Of a stretch of 64,000 bases of DNA, positions 10,837 through 23,050 are shown one piece after another; the first letter of the stretch is position 1, and each line of letters opens with the position of its first letter. Origin of the DNA: Aegilops tauschii subsp. strangulata (lineage: Eukaryota > Streptophyta > Magnoliopsida > Poales > Poaceae). Made by a program: the position numbers and the translations under genes. The notes under the pieces were generated by a model. It searched no databases. It was not told the origin of the DNA and worked only from the letters and a program-made list of their open reading frames with translations. The DNA lies in the NCBI RefSeq assembly GCF_002575655.3, contig NC_053037.3, forward strand, positions 207,375,743 through 207,439,742, given 5' to 3'.

Positions 10837-13800
10837 ATGTCGCTTAGACTTTACTTTTTCCCCTTTCCTCTATTTGTTCGATAGGGTCTTTGTTTTATTC
10901 TAATTCTAAACCCATTGTCGTCCACAGTTTCCTTGTCGACGCGAAGGGGCCAGCAGCCCCCAAACCAAAGTCTGAGATCAGAACTCATACCGCGGTTGTG
11001 GCTTGAAGGCCGCATGCAAGTTCTTCAATATTTAGAGAGTATGTGTTAGTACGAGATCGCGCTATCAACTTATTTCATCTTTCTCGATGATTAGGACAAA
11101 ATTGTATCCCTTAGGAACCGTACATGCACCTTTGTTTGGATGCCGATCTAATATTGTTACAATACGAAATACTTGAAGGCCACACGCAATTGACTCACCT
11201 ACATTTTATGCTCCCACCCTTTTGTAGAAAAAGCCTCTGCCTCTGGGGAAGTGCTCACATCAACTCCAATTTGGATGGAGCTTCTCGATGGGTTAGAGCG
11301 TGTGCGAACCAAAAAGGGGAAAAACCCATCCTCCAAAGTAGTGAAGTGAGCCAGTACAATAAGACAATAGGTCTCATGGGCCAAGCCTGCTATCAGGCAG
11401 TGAGTGGGAATCAATCCTGAAAGAGAGAAGGTCTAGTGCTCTTAGAAAATATTTGATTCGCCGAAAAATTGGCTTTATCAGACCAATACATGTTCAGAAG
11501 CCTTCCATCAAAAGTCAGTGGTCTAGGCCGCTTTCCTTGACTTTGAGTTGGATCTCATTCTTCTTCCCGACACAAAAAGAGGGTAGACTTCATCCGAGAC
11601 ACATGGGTTCTTTTGCTTCCTTCAAAGAACTTTTCTTTGAGCCTCTAAAAAGAAGGGCATAGTATCCCAGCCACCTAGACCACCTAAAAGGAAGGAATTG
11701 GTCTTTAGCTTTGAGTGATCCAATCATTGGTGAATGGGTTCAGTAAGGTAGAAGGAAAGGGCCCCTCCCGACCTGGGAAATTCACAGCAGGAAAGACTGG
11801 CGCCGATCAGCGAAAGCGAACCCTTCAGTACATCGTGTTCAGCCCTCCCTCAAAATCCCATTTGTTTTATTGAGGAATCACTCTTGATCCTCTAAAGGCT
11901 CTTCTCCGTCTATAACTCAAAGTCCATCTGTCTCTCGTGGAAGCGCTTTAGAGTGCCTAGAAGATCCAGCAAACGGGGGTGCCAATGCTGTCCCAAGACC
12001 AGATCACGGTAGGTAGCTGCTTTAAAGAGGTTGGGAGACAGACTGGTGAACAATCTTCTTCTTGTTTTCTCCGACCTAGAGCACTCTTTTTTTCAATCGT
12101 ACGAAGAAACTCCGTGAAAAACCCAGCTATCACTCCTATGAGACGGCTAACTCCCAACTCCCGATACATTCTTTAGAGTCGACCAAAGGACTCGTTGGTT
12201 TGGACATAGTTTCTTTGTTCCTGTGTTTCTGTTTTGCTCTCCCCCTTTTTTCACTTAGTTTAGTTGGAATGGAAAGAGAACTTCCTTCAGTTTTTCTTTT
12301 TTTTGTTGCCTGGTTCGGTCTCTCCGAGTGGAATAAGTGGGTCCTTCTTCTTTTTCCTGACTGATGAAGGTCGAAACTGAAGATCGAATCAAGCGGAGTC
12401 TGGATTCCTATGTTCGTACCAACTCAAATGATTGATGAATTGGATCTTGAGTATGCTCACGTCGCTACTCAGCAAGGGTGAAAGAATGACAAAGAGACTG
12501 ACATCACAGAGGATGGGAAGGACCCAATCGCCTGCCTCTTTCTTGGTCCACCCCCCCTGGTGGGTACTTTATAGCTCACAACACGAGATAGGCAGATATG
12601 TGACATAGAAAAATTGCTTTCATTGACAACAAGACTCTCTTCCTGATTGGGATTGGTCTGTGCAGGATCTCCTTCCCTATGAGACTCTTGCTTCCCTTTG
12701 AAAGAGGCAGACCCCTACTTCAATTGTCATCTGACGACTCTTCCCCAGCTGTGGACTCAGACCTCTCACAACCAAAAAAAAAAGAAAATCAAAATCAAAC
12801 GAATTCGAATATAACCAATCTATCGCCTTTGATGACTCGTTGACAGCCTCCTCAACCCAAGCTTCCATCTCCTGCTCCAGACATCGGCGCTTGCCCTCGC
12901 CAGTCCATGAAAGGTGGATGAAGGTGAGTTTGACTACGAACTCGAGGATGCTGGGAACGATCTCTTTTCGGGGAATCACTCCCGTCGAGAGGCCCTCTTC
13001 CTCCCTTTTTCTGAATCTGGGAGAGAGGCAAAAGAGAAGTCCAGAGAGACCTCGACTCTTTCAGGGAAAGGAGGGAGATCGAATGCGAGATGGAGTCCCT
13101 GCCGAATGGAATGGACATCCTTGGGGACAGCTGTGTAAGACTTAATTTACCATAAAATTGGACGGAAAAACTACTAAAAAGATCACAAGAAACCCAGCTC
13201 AAAGTGAATGGAGAGAGAACCCCTGCGCCTTGGAAGGATCTGAAGCTGTTCGGACACTCATAGACAAGTGAACTCCAATCCAGGATCCCTCGAAAAGTGA
13301 AGTGAACTAGCCAGGTAGAACAGTCAGGTTAGGAAAAGAGTCTTTCATGTCAAGGTGAACATAGACAGACAAGGTTAGTTTGTTTTCCTTAATTCTCAGA
13401 GAAAAGACTCGTTGCTGGAACCGAGAGCACTGGCGATTGCTTTCTTTCTGACCTTCAGCCGAGAACTTCCATACCTTCCATTGACTTCTTTTGTGTGTGG
13501 CCAGAACGTGATGCTTTCCAATGCCGAGTACTTTTCTTAACAATGTATGAAGCCCGTAAAACCGAAATCGATCCAAATCCACGACCTTGACGATCGAGGA
13601 AAAAGGGTATGTATTATTATGGTGTGAGCCTTCTTTCTTTTTGGCCTTAGATTATCATAAGCGAGGAATGGTGCGTGCTAGCCTTCAGACTATACTTTAT
13701 TGTAGGGAAAGGGAAAAAATGGAGAATATCTTTAAGAACCCTAGAAAGAATTTCACTTGGAGCGACAGGGGTCAGGTCACACTATATCAATATCATAATT

Positions 13801-13849
13801 CTCTTTTTTTTAATTGATACTGATTAGCCGTAAATCAATTTGATTTTGT
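10837..13849. other. Mitochondrial-type intergenic DNA
   Basis: About 3 kb upstream of rps3 contain no recognisable gene, tRNA or intron. The frames present lack family motifs and overlap on opposite strands. rps19, which precedes rps3 in many plants, is not recognisable here. Confidence 0.5.
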
Positions 13850-14253
13850 TATGCCATTAAGGAAACACTATTTGGGATACAATACCCATTTTAGAACCGT
13901 TCACTACTAACAAATAGAAAATATCAAAATAACAAATAATAACAAATAATATAGTTAATGGTTCCAATTTTTCCTAAATTTGGCAGTCTGTGACTGGAAA
14001 TCCTTTCTCTTTTCAATAGAAAGAGAAGGTATTTAAGCAATGTGTGTTTTGAGATACAATCAATCGAAGAAAATAAAACTGGGTCCAATAAAAAACAGGA
14101 ATGAATTTATTAAAAGGGATTGGAAAGGGATAAGTACAAAGGGATTCAACGATCTAAAAAAAATCAAAAAGGGTTTAATAATCCCCTCCTACGAATAAAA
14201 ATTAGTAAAATAATGTGGATGAATAAGATTTTGCTCGATTTTGGATCGGATTT

Positions 14254-14324
14254 GGCGGCATGGCCAAGCGGTAAGGTAGGGGACTGCAAATCCTTTATCC
14301 CCAGTTCAAATCTGGGTGTCGCCT
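14254..14324 (+). tRNA. trnC-GCA: tRNA-Cys (GCA), plastid type
   Basis: This 71-base gene begins GGCGGCATGGCCAAGCGG and ends GTCGCCT without an encoded CCA. The acceptor stem pairs GGCGGCA with TGTCGCC with one weak pair. The anticodon loop reads CTGCAAA with anticodon GCA, and the T loop is TTCAAAT. It matches the plastid-type trnC used by grass mitochondria. One T-arm position (TCTGGG) looks changed relative to the usual CCGGG form. Confidence 0.92.
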
Positions 14325-14868
14325 GACCAAAAAAATACTTAGGATTTCTTATTGTACTGATTGAACTCGACAAATTCTTGCCCTGCATAAGCAAAGGAAA
14401 AGAACTAGGCCTGTCGATACTGGATTTTACCATAGTTCTAGTTCTAAAAAAGACTGTCAATTTCTTCTTAAAAATAGGGCTCTGGCAGGGTTCTGGGTAG
14501 TGGCCCAAACCGATACCAATAGGGATGAGGGATATATACTTATGAATTTCAGAATTGATTCTATTCCGCAATTCATAACTACGAAAGTAAGAGGTCAGAA
14601 ATCTTGGTATCCAAAGGTCCCTAAAGGACATTCCTTTTTTGCTCCTAGGATTGAAGAAGAGATTATACGAAAGACTATCAAGACTTCCTAATTATCTGAC
14701 ACTACCTACACTAAAGTAAGGTCTATTGACTCTGTCTGGAATTAGATTGGATAGGCTGATGGGAAATTTAGGAGTTGCGGAAAGAAGAGACTTTCTTTCC
14801 ATACTTACGAGAGACTCCGAGTACTCAAACATTCAATCACGATGGTCGGTTAGCTCTTATCTTTTAGA

Positions 14869-14873
14869 ATAAC
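14869..14873. repeat. Target site duplication ATAAC, left copy
   Basis: ATAAC directly precedes the TGTAACATCCC LTR start and recurs at 25,808-25,812 right after the 3' LTR end GCTACA. Confidence 0.95.
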
Positions 14874-17613
14874 TGTAACATCCCAAATTTTCAATTTGGA
14901 ATGTTATACATAGATCATCATTTGCATATCATGATTTGTTACATTTTGACAAATCCTCGATAAATCCTAAGCAACTCAAGGACCCTCGGAGAGAGTTGGG
15001 GATTTTCTCGAATTTTCTTATTTGATTTTTTTTCAAACGAGGATTGGGATCTTAATTATTTTTCTCTCCGAAAAAATATTTCATTTTTATAAACGAGAGG
15101 AGAAAATATGACTTCTCCAAAACAATTGAAATACTGGAGGAAAAATGTTAAAAATCATTATTTGGAATTTATTGGATTTTATTTGCAATTTTTATTGCAT
15201 TTAAAAATATGCATGTTTTCAAAATATTTATTTTGGATTTTAAAAAAGTTCACCCTATTCTAGATTTTCTAACTAGACGGAGAAAATTTACTTCATATTT
15301 TTCTGATTTTTATTTATTTTTCTACGCTATTTTTCCCGCGGAACTTTAAAAAAAAAATACGCGCCCGCGCCGACTGGGCCAAAGGCCCAGCCGACGGCCC
15401 ACCCGCCGCGGCTTCCTCTTCCCGCACGGGAGACGCGCCGCCGGAGTCCGGCCTCGCCACGGGAGCCCGCCGCCGCCTCGGTTTGCCCCTCCCCCAAGCC
15501 GCCCTCACCCCCCCTCTATATATACCCCTCCCCCCCCGTTTTCGCCGTCACCGCCACCGGAGAAGCCCGCCGCCGCCGCCGCATCTAGCCCCGCTGCCGC
15601 CGCCACTTTTGCCTCGCCGCCCGCCGCCGGAGCCCGCCCCCTCGCCGCCGGAGCCGCCGCCCCGAGCCCCGCACCCCCGCCGCCCCTCGCGCCGAGCCCG
15701 CGCCCCGCCGGAGCCCCTCGCCGGAGCAAGCCCGACGAGGTACTGCCTGTTCGCGTTGACCGGTTTTAAAAAAAAACTTTTGTTTAAAAAAAACCCTAGA
15801 TCGGTTTTTTTTCGGTTTTCTTATTTCACGAGCGTTCACCGAACCGTTCGTTTTAACGAACGCGTTCATCGGTTTTTCTCTGTTAAAGAACGTCCGTTAT
15901 TTAACCGTTCGTCCGTTTTTCTTTTTCGTCGGATTTTCTCGTTATTTTCTCAGATTCGATTTCTGATCGAAATTTCGAATCTGTTTAACTTTTCGCTCGT
16001 TTATCGGAATCAGGTGATTCAAGCGCCTAGAGTTTCGTCTCGAAATTCTCTTTCCGAATAATTTACTCAAACAAGTTTTTGCTACAGTAAAATTTGACCT
16101 AGATCCAGATTAGCAAACGAAGTTTCTTTCTTTCGCCGTTTGACTTTCGTTGCTTCTTTCGAGTTGATTCTTTTTGCAAACCGGAGTTCTTAAGTTGAAC
16201 ATTCTGGTTGGATATTTCTTTCGAGTTTTACCTGTGCATTAGATGAGTACTGATTGTATGCTTGTTTGTTTGCGATAGAGTACCCGGAGTGTGCCGCTTG
16301 TTACTTCGAATCGCTAGGTTTTGCGGATCATCAGCAAGGCAAGTAACACTTTGATCATACCCCGTTCATACCCAGTTTTATTGCATTAGATCTATTTCCT
16401 CAAACACATTGCATGATTAGGATCTAATTAAACTGTGGGTATTGGGAGTAGTTGAGGTAGTACCTATTACCTGTTCCTTATCAAACCCTCGGGAGTTACT
16501 TCTACGTTGCTTTTATTATTGCCATGCTATGCTCGTAGACGTGGATTGGGTTTGAGGGATATTCATGATAGATGTGAGTGTTTAATAATGGTTCAACTTA
16601 AGGTGGCAACTAAAACTCACATCTGGGTGGATTGAGACACCTGGAGAACCCAGTGTTGTCTGTATGTATAAGGTCCGCCACCTAGGCTCAAAGGGATCAT
16701 AAGATTATTCATGCTAGAAACTTCCGTGTGCGGCCACAAGCTATTATGGGCTCTAGCATAGCTGAGTAGGTTACAGGATCTCTTGAAGAGGTGGACTAGC
16801 AGATGTAGGGGAAAGTAGGTGTACCGGTCCATCCAGAGTAGAGACTGATTGTTTCTGAAAGACTGTGTCTCGGTCATCCGTTTCTCAAACATCATGCAAT
16901 GCGAGAATCAAGCGGAGGCGATCGAGTCTTGTGGGGAAAAGTGCACAAACCTCTACAGAGTGTACAAACTGATCATGATTAGCCGTGTCCTCGGTTATGG
17001 ACAACTTGAGTATCTAGTACCTGGATTATCATTTGAATCTCATCATCGTGATACTTATAATTAATTTTGTTGGGTTAATGATGACACTTAATTGGGATTG
17101 AGTTGGAGGTACCTTCTCAATGTTTCAACCACCATGATAGTTAAATAAAATTTATTCCTTTGTAGTAGGATAAAATTGGCTTTTCGCAAAAACTGTAACC
17201 ATAGAGCTTTCCACCAGCCATATATGCATGTAGTATAGCCATATCATTGTTCATCGCTCTCTATGTGTTGCTTTGCCAGCATATTCTATGTGCTGACCCG
17301 TTTCGGGCTGCAACGTTTCATGTTGCAGACTTTTCAGACGACAAGTAAGGTGCCTTAGGTCGTGGTCTTATACTCAGTGATGCCGCTGGAGTTGATGGAC
17401 TCACATTTCTTCCAAGTCTTCCGCTGTTATCGTTATTAGATGGCCTTAAGCCATGTTTATTATGTTTATTCTCTTCGGAGATATTCGATGTAATAAGTGT
17501 GTGATTGCTACTCTGCTATAAATGCTCCATTTGTACTGTGCGTGTCAGCGTTACTGATCCAGGGATGACACTGGTGCACAGCAGCACATGCCATTTGAGG
17601 TCTGGTCGCTACA
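14874..17613 (+). repeat. 5' LTR of the Tekay-type element
   Basis: It runs from TGTAACATCCC to GGTCGCTACA. A CG-rich segment (15,360-15,740) surrounds a TATA box, followed by a pyrimidine-rich leader and then AT-rich sequence. The proline-rich frame in the CG-rich part is compositional. Confidence 0.95.
15515..15524 (+). promoter_or_regulatory. LTR TATA box
   Basis: TCTATATATA lies in the middle of CG-rich LTR sequence and is kept in the 3' LTR near 23,702. It is the best candidate for the core promoter of the element's genomic RNA. Confidence 0.7.
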
Positions 17614-17616
17614 AAG

Positions 17617-17629
17617 TTGGTATCAGAGC
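17617..17629 (+). other. Primer binding site, initiator tRNA-Met
   Basis: TTGGTATCAGAGC lies three bases after the LTR end and is complementary to the 3' end of plant initiator tRNA-Met, the usual minus-strand primer in this clade. Confidence 0.9.
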
Positions 17630-17724
17630 ACACGCTAACTATAGGACACGACCACTAAGCTTAAGCCCTAGAAAACTTCTCTCATCTCATTTCTGACCCC
17701 TCTCCACTTTCTACTCTTTTAGGA

Positions 17725-18456
17725 ATGGCGAATGCAAGGAGCAAGTTCACGCAACCAGATGAAGACACGCCATTTGGACGACATTTGAAGGAAGTCACCA
17801 AGTACTTGAACATAGGAATACCAAGCTTCACCGGAACCTACAACGCTACATTACCTGAAGAGGAGAGCTGGAAGATTCAAGTTATCATTCCAGGAAGGAC
17901 GTTTGCGCCAATTACGGAACCCATAAGATTGGTTTTCGAAGCACCAACTTGGAGCTTAGGGAAGAGCATGGCCGCACACATCGCCATGGGACGCATTGGA
18001 GAAGTCTATCACCAGGAGCTTAAGGATACGATTTATCAAATTTGTGGACGTCGAGACGCGCAATGGGAGATGATCAAGACCAAGAAGGATGGATCAATTG
18101 CAGCTTTCATCCAGGAGCAGAACCAACATATTCGACGCCAAGAGAACCAGATATGCACGGACAAGGAAGAACCGAAGAAGGCATTCACGAAGGTCAAGGA
18201 GCTCCAAGAAGAACTCAAGACTACACGCGAAGATTATCTGGAAGAAATCAACGCGCTAGTAGGGAAGATTGACGACCTGGAGAAGAAGATTGGAGCATTC
18301 GTGGAAAATCCAGTGCCAAAAGCAGAAGTCGACGAATGCACTTGTCCGGATAACTACATCATCATCGACGACACCGACTCGGAACCAAGTGAAGAGGAAT
18401 GGATTGATGAAGCTGGAGCAGACATCATGGAGTCTTCAACGGATCAGAATTTTTAG
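17725..18456 (+). CDS. Accessory ORF before gag, unknown function
   Basis: A 243-residue ATG frame fills the space between primer site and gag and has no stop, unlike gag-pol. Residues about 40-110 form a compact region with PGRTFAPITEPIRLVFEAPT, WSLGKSMAAHIAMGRIGEV and YQICGRRD. From about 120 to 190 it is charged and heptad-like (HIRRQENQ, KVKELQEELKTTREDYLEEI, KIDDLEKKI), which suggests a coiled coil. The last 50 residues are acidic (DDTDSEPSEEEW). No signal peptide or membrane segment is visible. Similar upstream ORFs occur in some plant gypsy elements, but I know of no assigned function. Its frame differs from gag (the next ATG is at 18,656), so it would need its own translation or splicing. 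It is 732 bases long, with plant-like codons. Confidence 0.75.
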   Translation: MANARSKFTQPDEDTPFGRHLKEVTKYLNIGIPSFTGTYNATLPEEESWKIQVIIPGRTFAPITEPIRLVFEAPTWSLGKSMAAHIAMGRIGEVYHQELKDTIYQICGRRDAQWEMIKTKKDGSIAAFIQEQNQHIRRQENQICTDKEEPKKAFTKVKELQEELKTTREDYLEEINALVGKIDDLEKKIGAFVENPVPKAEVDECTCPDNYIIIDDTDSEPSEEEWIDEAGADIMESSTDQNF

Positions 18457-18655
18457 TAGACTACCATATCAGTAGTAGTTTCCCCCCATTTAGTAGTATA
18501 GTTCAAGCACTTTGTAACGCTAGTTAGATCGATTGTTTTGCCTTGTTTGGATTGATTGAGTGATATTGATTGAATTTGTCTCATGAGCATATGGGTAGTG
18601 TTTTCTCTCTAGACCTCATTCTATTCTTAATTCTCATCTTTTCTAAACCTATCAA
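18457..18655 (+). other. Spacer between accessory ORF and gag
   Basis: About 200 bases are T-rich and lack an ORF. This may be a leader or splice region before the gag ATG at 18,656. No clear splice acceptor can be assigned. Confidence 0.4.
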
Positions 18656-19939
18656 ATGCCTCCGAGACGCGACACCGGATTTGTTTTCCCGCCCGAGATC
18701 ACCCAGTTGATTCAGCAACAGAATGCCCTGATGCAAGTGTTAGTTCAGAACCAAGGCAACAACAACAACAACAACAACCCACCGCCACCACCACCTGTTG
18801 ACCACTTATCCCGTTTCTTAAGGCTAAACCCGCCGGTGTTTTCCAGTAGCACCGAGCCGATTGTAGCAGATGATTGGCTCCGCAAAGTTGGAAGGGAGTT
18901 GACCACTGCAGGATGCACAGATGCGGAAAGAGTGCGTTTTGCCGCACATCAGCTTGATGGACCCGCAGCATCATGGTGGGAGAATTATACAGCCACGCAC
19001 CCTATTGACACTGTCACATGGGACCAGTTTCAGCAAGCTTTCCGTACAGCTCATGTTTCAGTAGGAGCTATGGCTATGAAGAAGCGTGAGTTTCGCAACC
19101 TACGCCAAGGAGGACGCACCGTAGGCCAGTATGTGGAAGATTTCAGTAAGTTAGCACGTTATGCACCAGATGATGTTGCTACGGATGCAGCCAAGCAGGA
19201 GAAATTTCTGGAAGGATTGAATGATGATCTGAGTATGCAGTTGATGGTAGCAACTTTCAACAACTACCAGGAGCTGGTAGATAGAGCTCTCATGATTGAA
19301 GGGAAGCAACAGCAGATTGAAAACCACAAGAGGAAGTATGGACAAGGGAAGTACAATTCTGGAGCCCAGCAGAAGCCACGATTTACCCCGAGGCCGGGAG
19401 GACAGTTTCAGCATACCCATGGAGGAGGTAGTTCGCACAACCATAATGGCTCCAAGAATGGTAATGGGAATGGAGGAGGAAACGGACAGAACCGCACCAA
19501 CCCATCTACCCCAACCAAGAGAGATCTAAGTCACATTACTTGTTTCAAGTGCCAGAAGACGGGACATTATGCAACTGATTGCCCCGAAGCCCAAAATGGA
19601 AACGGCAATGGAAGCTCTGGGAAGAAGCCGAACCCGTTCAACAAAGGACATGTGAACCACGTGAGCGTGGAGGAGATTGAAGCTCAGCCTGATGCAGTAA
19701 TAGGTAAGTTTTTGGTTAAGTCATTTACTGCAACTGTTCTTTTCGATACTGGTGCATCGCATTCATACATATCAAGGGGATTCGTAAACAAGTTTAAGAT
19801 GTCCACCCAAGTTCTCAAAAGCCCCATGTTAGTAACCTCGCCAGGAGCAGAGTATATGGCCACCCAAGGATGTTTTAAGATACCGTTGGCCATTGGAAGG
19901 CATGTGTTCCCCTCAGATCTCATTGTTTTGGAATCGTAA
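18656..19939 (+). pseudogene. gag and N-terminal protease of the Tekay-type element, ended by TAA
   Basis: The frame starts at ATG 18,656 (MPPRRDTGFVFPPEI). A Q/N/P-rich head is followed by the retrotransposon gag (capsid) region, residues about 60-210 (SWWENYTATHP, FRNLRQGGRTVGQYVEDFSKL). A Gly/Asn-rich linker leads to a CCHC zinc knuckle at residues 296-309 (CFKCQKTGHYATDC). An aspartic protease starts at about residue 350 with the catalytic triplet DTG in FDTGASHSYIS (Asp364). The frame stops at TAA 19,937-19,939 just before [11 protein letters not shown], which belongs to the protease C-terminal part, so the stop cuts one polyprotein. A C-to-T change of a Gln codon explains it most simply. 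Gag forms the particle and packages RNA; protease would cut the polyprotein. Confidence 0.92.
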
Positions 19940-21901
19940 GGTTTGGATGTGATTTTGGGAATGGATTGGCTATCTTTGTATGGGGGAAACATCGATTGTG
20001 CCAGCAAGACTATTTTGCTTACCACCCCGGAAGGAAAGAGGATCAAGTATGTATCCAGGCATATGCCGAAGAGGACTCAAGTGAATTCCTTACCAGGAGT
20101 TGTACAGGAGGAAGTACCAGTGGTGAAGGATTATCCGGATGTATTTCCAGAAGAGTTGCCAGGCATGCCACCAGATAGAGACATTGAGTTCTTGATTGAA
20201 CTTTTGCCAGGCACAGGGCCAATATCTAAGAGACCGTACAGGATGCCCGCAAAGGATTTGGAGGAAATTAAGAAGCAAATCAAGGAGTTACTGGATAAAG
20301 GCTATATTCGCCCAAGTTCGTCACCTTGGGGATCACCAGTACTTCTAGTAGAGAAGAAAGATGGATCACTAAGGATGGTTGTTGATTACCGAGGATTGAA
20401 TGAAGTAACCATCAAAAACAAGTACCCACTGCCGATGATCAATGATTTGTTTGACCGCCTGCAAGGAGCTAAAGTATTTTCCAAGATCGATCTACGATCG
20501 GGATACCATCAGTTAAAGATTCGAGAGCAGGATATACCCAAGACGGCTTTTACCACCAGATATGGATTGTATGAGTATACCGTTATGTCATTTGGACTGA
20601 CTAACGCACCGGCCTATTTCATTAACCTAATGAACAAAGTGTTTATGGAGTTTTTGGATAAGTTCGTCGTGGTGTTCATTGATGATACCTTAATATTTTC
20701 CAAGGATGAAGAAGAGCATGAGGAGCATTTACGATTGGTACTTGAGAAGCTCAGAGAACATCAGTTGTATGCCAAGTTCAGTAAATGTGAGTTTTGGTTG
20801 AAGGAAGTTGGATTCCTTGGACATGTTATTTCTGGAGAAGGAATAGCAGTAGACCCTGCCAAGGTTGACACAGTGACCAGTTGGGAATCACCCACGATAG
20901 TTGGAGAAATCCGGAGTTTTCTTGGACTTGCAGGATACTACCGGAGATTTATCGAGAATTTCTCAAGGATTGCTAAGCCCATGACTGAGCTATTGAAGAA
21001 GGACACCAAATTCAATTGGATTGAGGAATGTGAAGCTAGTTTCCAAGAGTTGAAGAAACGATTGGTTACATCACCAGTGTTGATTCTGCCAGATCAACGC
21101 AAGGACTATGAAGTTTATTGCGACGCTTCTCGTCGAGGACTTGGAGCAGTGCTTATGCAGGAAGGAAGAGTTGTTTCGTATGCTTCACGACATCTTAAAC
21201 CCCATGAGAAGAATTATGCTACGCATGATTTGGAATTAGCAGCCGTGGTGCATGCATTGAAGACATGGGGACATTTTCTCATCGGAACCCATTGTGAGGT
21301 GTACACGGATCACAAGAGTTTGAAGTACATTTTCACGCAGAAGGAGTTAAACCTCAGACAGAGGAGATGGTTGGAGCTCATCAAAGACTATGATATGAGA
21401 TTGCATTATCACCCTGGAAAGGCTAACGTAGTAGCAGACGCGTTGAGCCGCAAGAGTCATGTCAACACCCTCATGACAGGAGAGTTACCTCAGGAGTTAG
21501 CCGAGGACATACGTGAGCTATGTTTGGAGATAGTCCCAAGAGGCTATTTAGAGACATTGGAGATTCAGTCTACCTTGATGGAAAGGATCAGAGAAGCTCA
21601 GAAGACAGACAAGGAGATTGAAGAGATAAAGGCGAAGATGAGCAAAGGAAAAGCCAAGGGATTTCATGAGGATGAGCACGATACCTTATGGTTCGAGGAC
21701 CGCGTATATGTGCCAAATGATCCGGAGATCAGGAAGTTGATTTTGCAAGAAGCCCATGATTCACCGTACTCGATTCACCCAGGGAATACCAAGAGGTATT
21801 TGGATTTGAAGAATACTTTCTGGTGGACCGGAATGAAGAAGGATATTGCGGAGTTCGTAGCAGTTTGTGATGTATGTCAGAGAGTGAAGGCAGAGCATTA
21901 G
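19940..21901 (+). pseudogene. Protease C-terminus, reverse transcriptase, RNase H, integrase zinc finger
   Basis: This continues the gag frame after the stop. Order: protease tail ([11 protein letters not shown]); RT ([34 protein letters not shown], and active site FIDD at 20,675-20,686 followed by TLIFSK); RNase H ([46 protein letters not shown], then [10 protein letters not shown]); and the integrase HHCC finger ([10 protein letters not shown] ... CDVCQRVK). It ends at TAG 21,899-21,901 inside the integrase after KAEH, where Gln is expected, again a Gln codon changed by C-to-T. Catalytic residues of RT and RNase H look intact, so enzymatic loss comes mainly from the stops. Confidence 0.93.
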
Positions 21902-23050
21902 AGGCCAGCAGGATTCTTACAACCATTGCCGATACCCGAATGGAAGTGGGATAAAATAGGCATGGATTTTATCACAGGATTACCTAGGACCCGTTCAGGC
22001 TATGACTCGATATGGGTTGTAGTCGACCGTTTGACGAAAGTGGCTCATTTCATTCCAGTGAAGACCACTTACACCAGTGCTAAGTTGGAAAAGATATACA
22101 TGACCAAGATAGTATGTTTGCATGGAGTTCCGAGGACCATTGTATCAGACAGAGGAACCCAATTTACCTCGAAGTTTTGGAAGCAGTTACATGAAACGTT
22201 GGGAACCAGGCTGGAATTTAGTACAGCATTTCACCCGCAGACAGATGGACAGACCGAGAGAGTCAACCAGATTTTGGAGGACATGTTGAGAGCATGTGCA
22301 CTAGATTATGGATCTAGTTGGGACGACAATTTGCCATATGCGGAGTTTTCTTATAACAACAGTTATCAAACCAGTTTGAAGATGGCCCCTTTCGAAGCTT
22401 TGTACGGAAGGAGGTGTAGAACACCATTGTTATGGGACGAAGTTGGAGACCGTCAGTTGTTTCGACCAGATTTGATTAAGGAGTCTGAACAGAAAGTAAA
22501 GTTGATTCGCGATAGGCTCAAGGTAGCCCAGTCCAGGCAGAAGAGTTATGCTGATTCTAAACGCAAGGAGACAGTTCACGAAATCGGAGACAGAGTGTAT
22601 CTTCGAGTATCACCACTTCGAGGAGTGAAGCGCTTTGGAGTTAAGGGAAAGTTAGCGCCTCGTTTTATCGGACCATATCTAGTGTTGGAACGTATGGGAG
22701 AAGTTGCCTACAAGTTGGAATTGCCCGAAGGATTGTCTGAAGTTCATGATGTATTTCACGTTTCGCAGTTGAAGAAGTGCCACGCAGAGATGGCTGAGAT
22801 ACCGCTGAGAGATACTGTGCCACTGGAAGCGATTCAGTTGGAAAGTGATTTGACTTATGAGGAGAAACCAGTTAAGATTCTCGAGTATGTCATCCGAGTT
22901 ACCCACAGCAAGGTTATCAAGTTTTGCAAGGTTCAGTGGAGTCACCACACAGAAGATGAGGCCACCTGGGAGCGAGAGGAAGATCTACGGAAAAACCACT
23001 CCCACCTGTTTTCTAGCCAACCCGAATCTCGAGGGCGAGATTCATCTTAA
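21902..23050 (+). pseudogene. Integrase core and chromodomain tail
   Basis: Same frame as upstream after the TAG. The D,D,E integrase core is visible: MDFITGLPRTRSGYDSIWVV, then IVSDRGTQFTSKFWKQLH, then HPQTDGQTERVNQILEDML. Next come the GPY/F-type region (GKLAPRFIGPYLVLERMG), the HDVFHVSQLKKCH segment, and a chromodomain-like tail with WSHHTEDEATWERE. The frame ends RGRDSS just before the polypurine tract, the normal end for this clade. Chromodomains are thought to steer integration to heterochromatin marks. Confidence 0.92.

Larger units (their letters stand above)
2017..14873. other. NUMT, left part (mitochondrial DNA in the nucleus)
   Basis: The block contains rps7, rpl16, rps3 with its group II intron, and a plastid-type trnC of the kind grass mitochondria use, all separated by long non-coding DNA typical of grass mitochondrial genomes. 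It ends exactly at the TG of a gypsy LTR. Pre-insertion sequence resumes at 25,808 after an ATAAC target duplication, so one original block was split by the retrotransposon. LTR-element integration with a 5-bp target duplication is a nuclear event, which makes a stray mitochondrial contig unlikely. The left border is uncertain (between 716 and 2,016). I cannot tell from sequence alone whether the gene order matches one stretch of a donor mitochondrial genome or several joined pieces. Confidence 0.85.
13850..14873. other. Probable plastid-derived stretch around trnC
   Basis: AT-rich sequence surrounds a plastid-type trnC-GCA on both sides and reads like plastid spacer DNA, but no protein gene (rpoB or petN) is recognised. 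The assignment rests on the tRNA and base composition only. In grass mitochondria trnC-GCA is a known plastid import, so this may have come by way of the mitochondrion. The stretch ends at the target site ATAAC (14,869-14,873). Confidence 0.45.

Noticed and set aside
15483..16061. Long proline- and arginine-rich ORF (and opposite-strand alanine/glycine-rich ORFs), repeated at 23,493-24,254
   Set aside because: It lies in the CG-rich promoter-leader part of the LTR; both strands are open because of composition, and there is no family motif.
19943..21901. Separate pol gene with its own start at 19,943
   Set aside because: It continues the gag frame directly after a TAA inside the protease; the apparent start is a TTG, not a real initiation codon.
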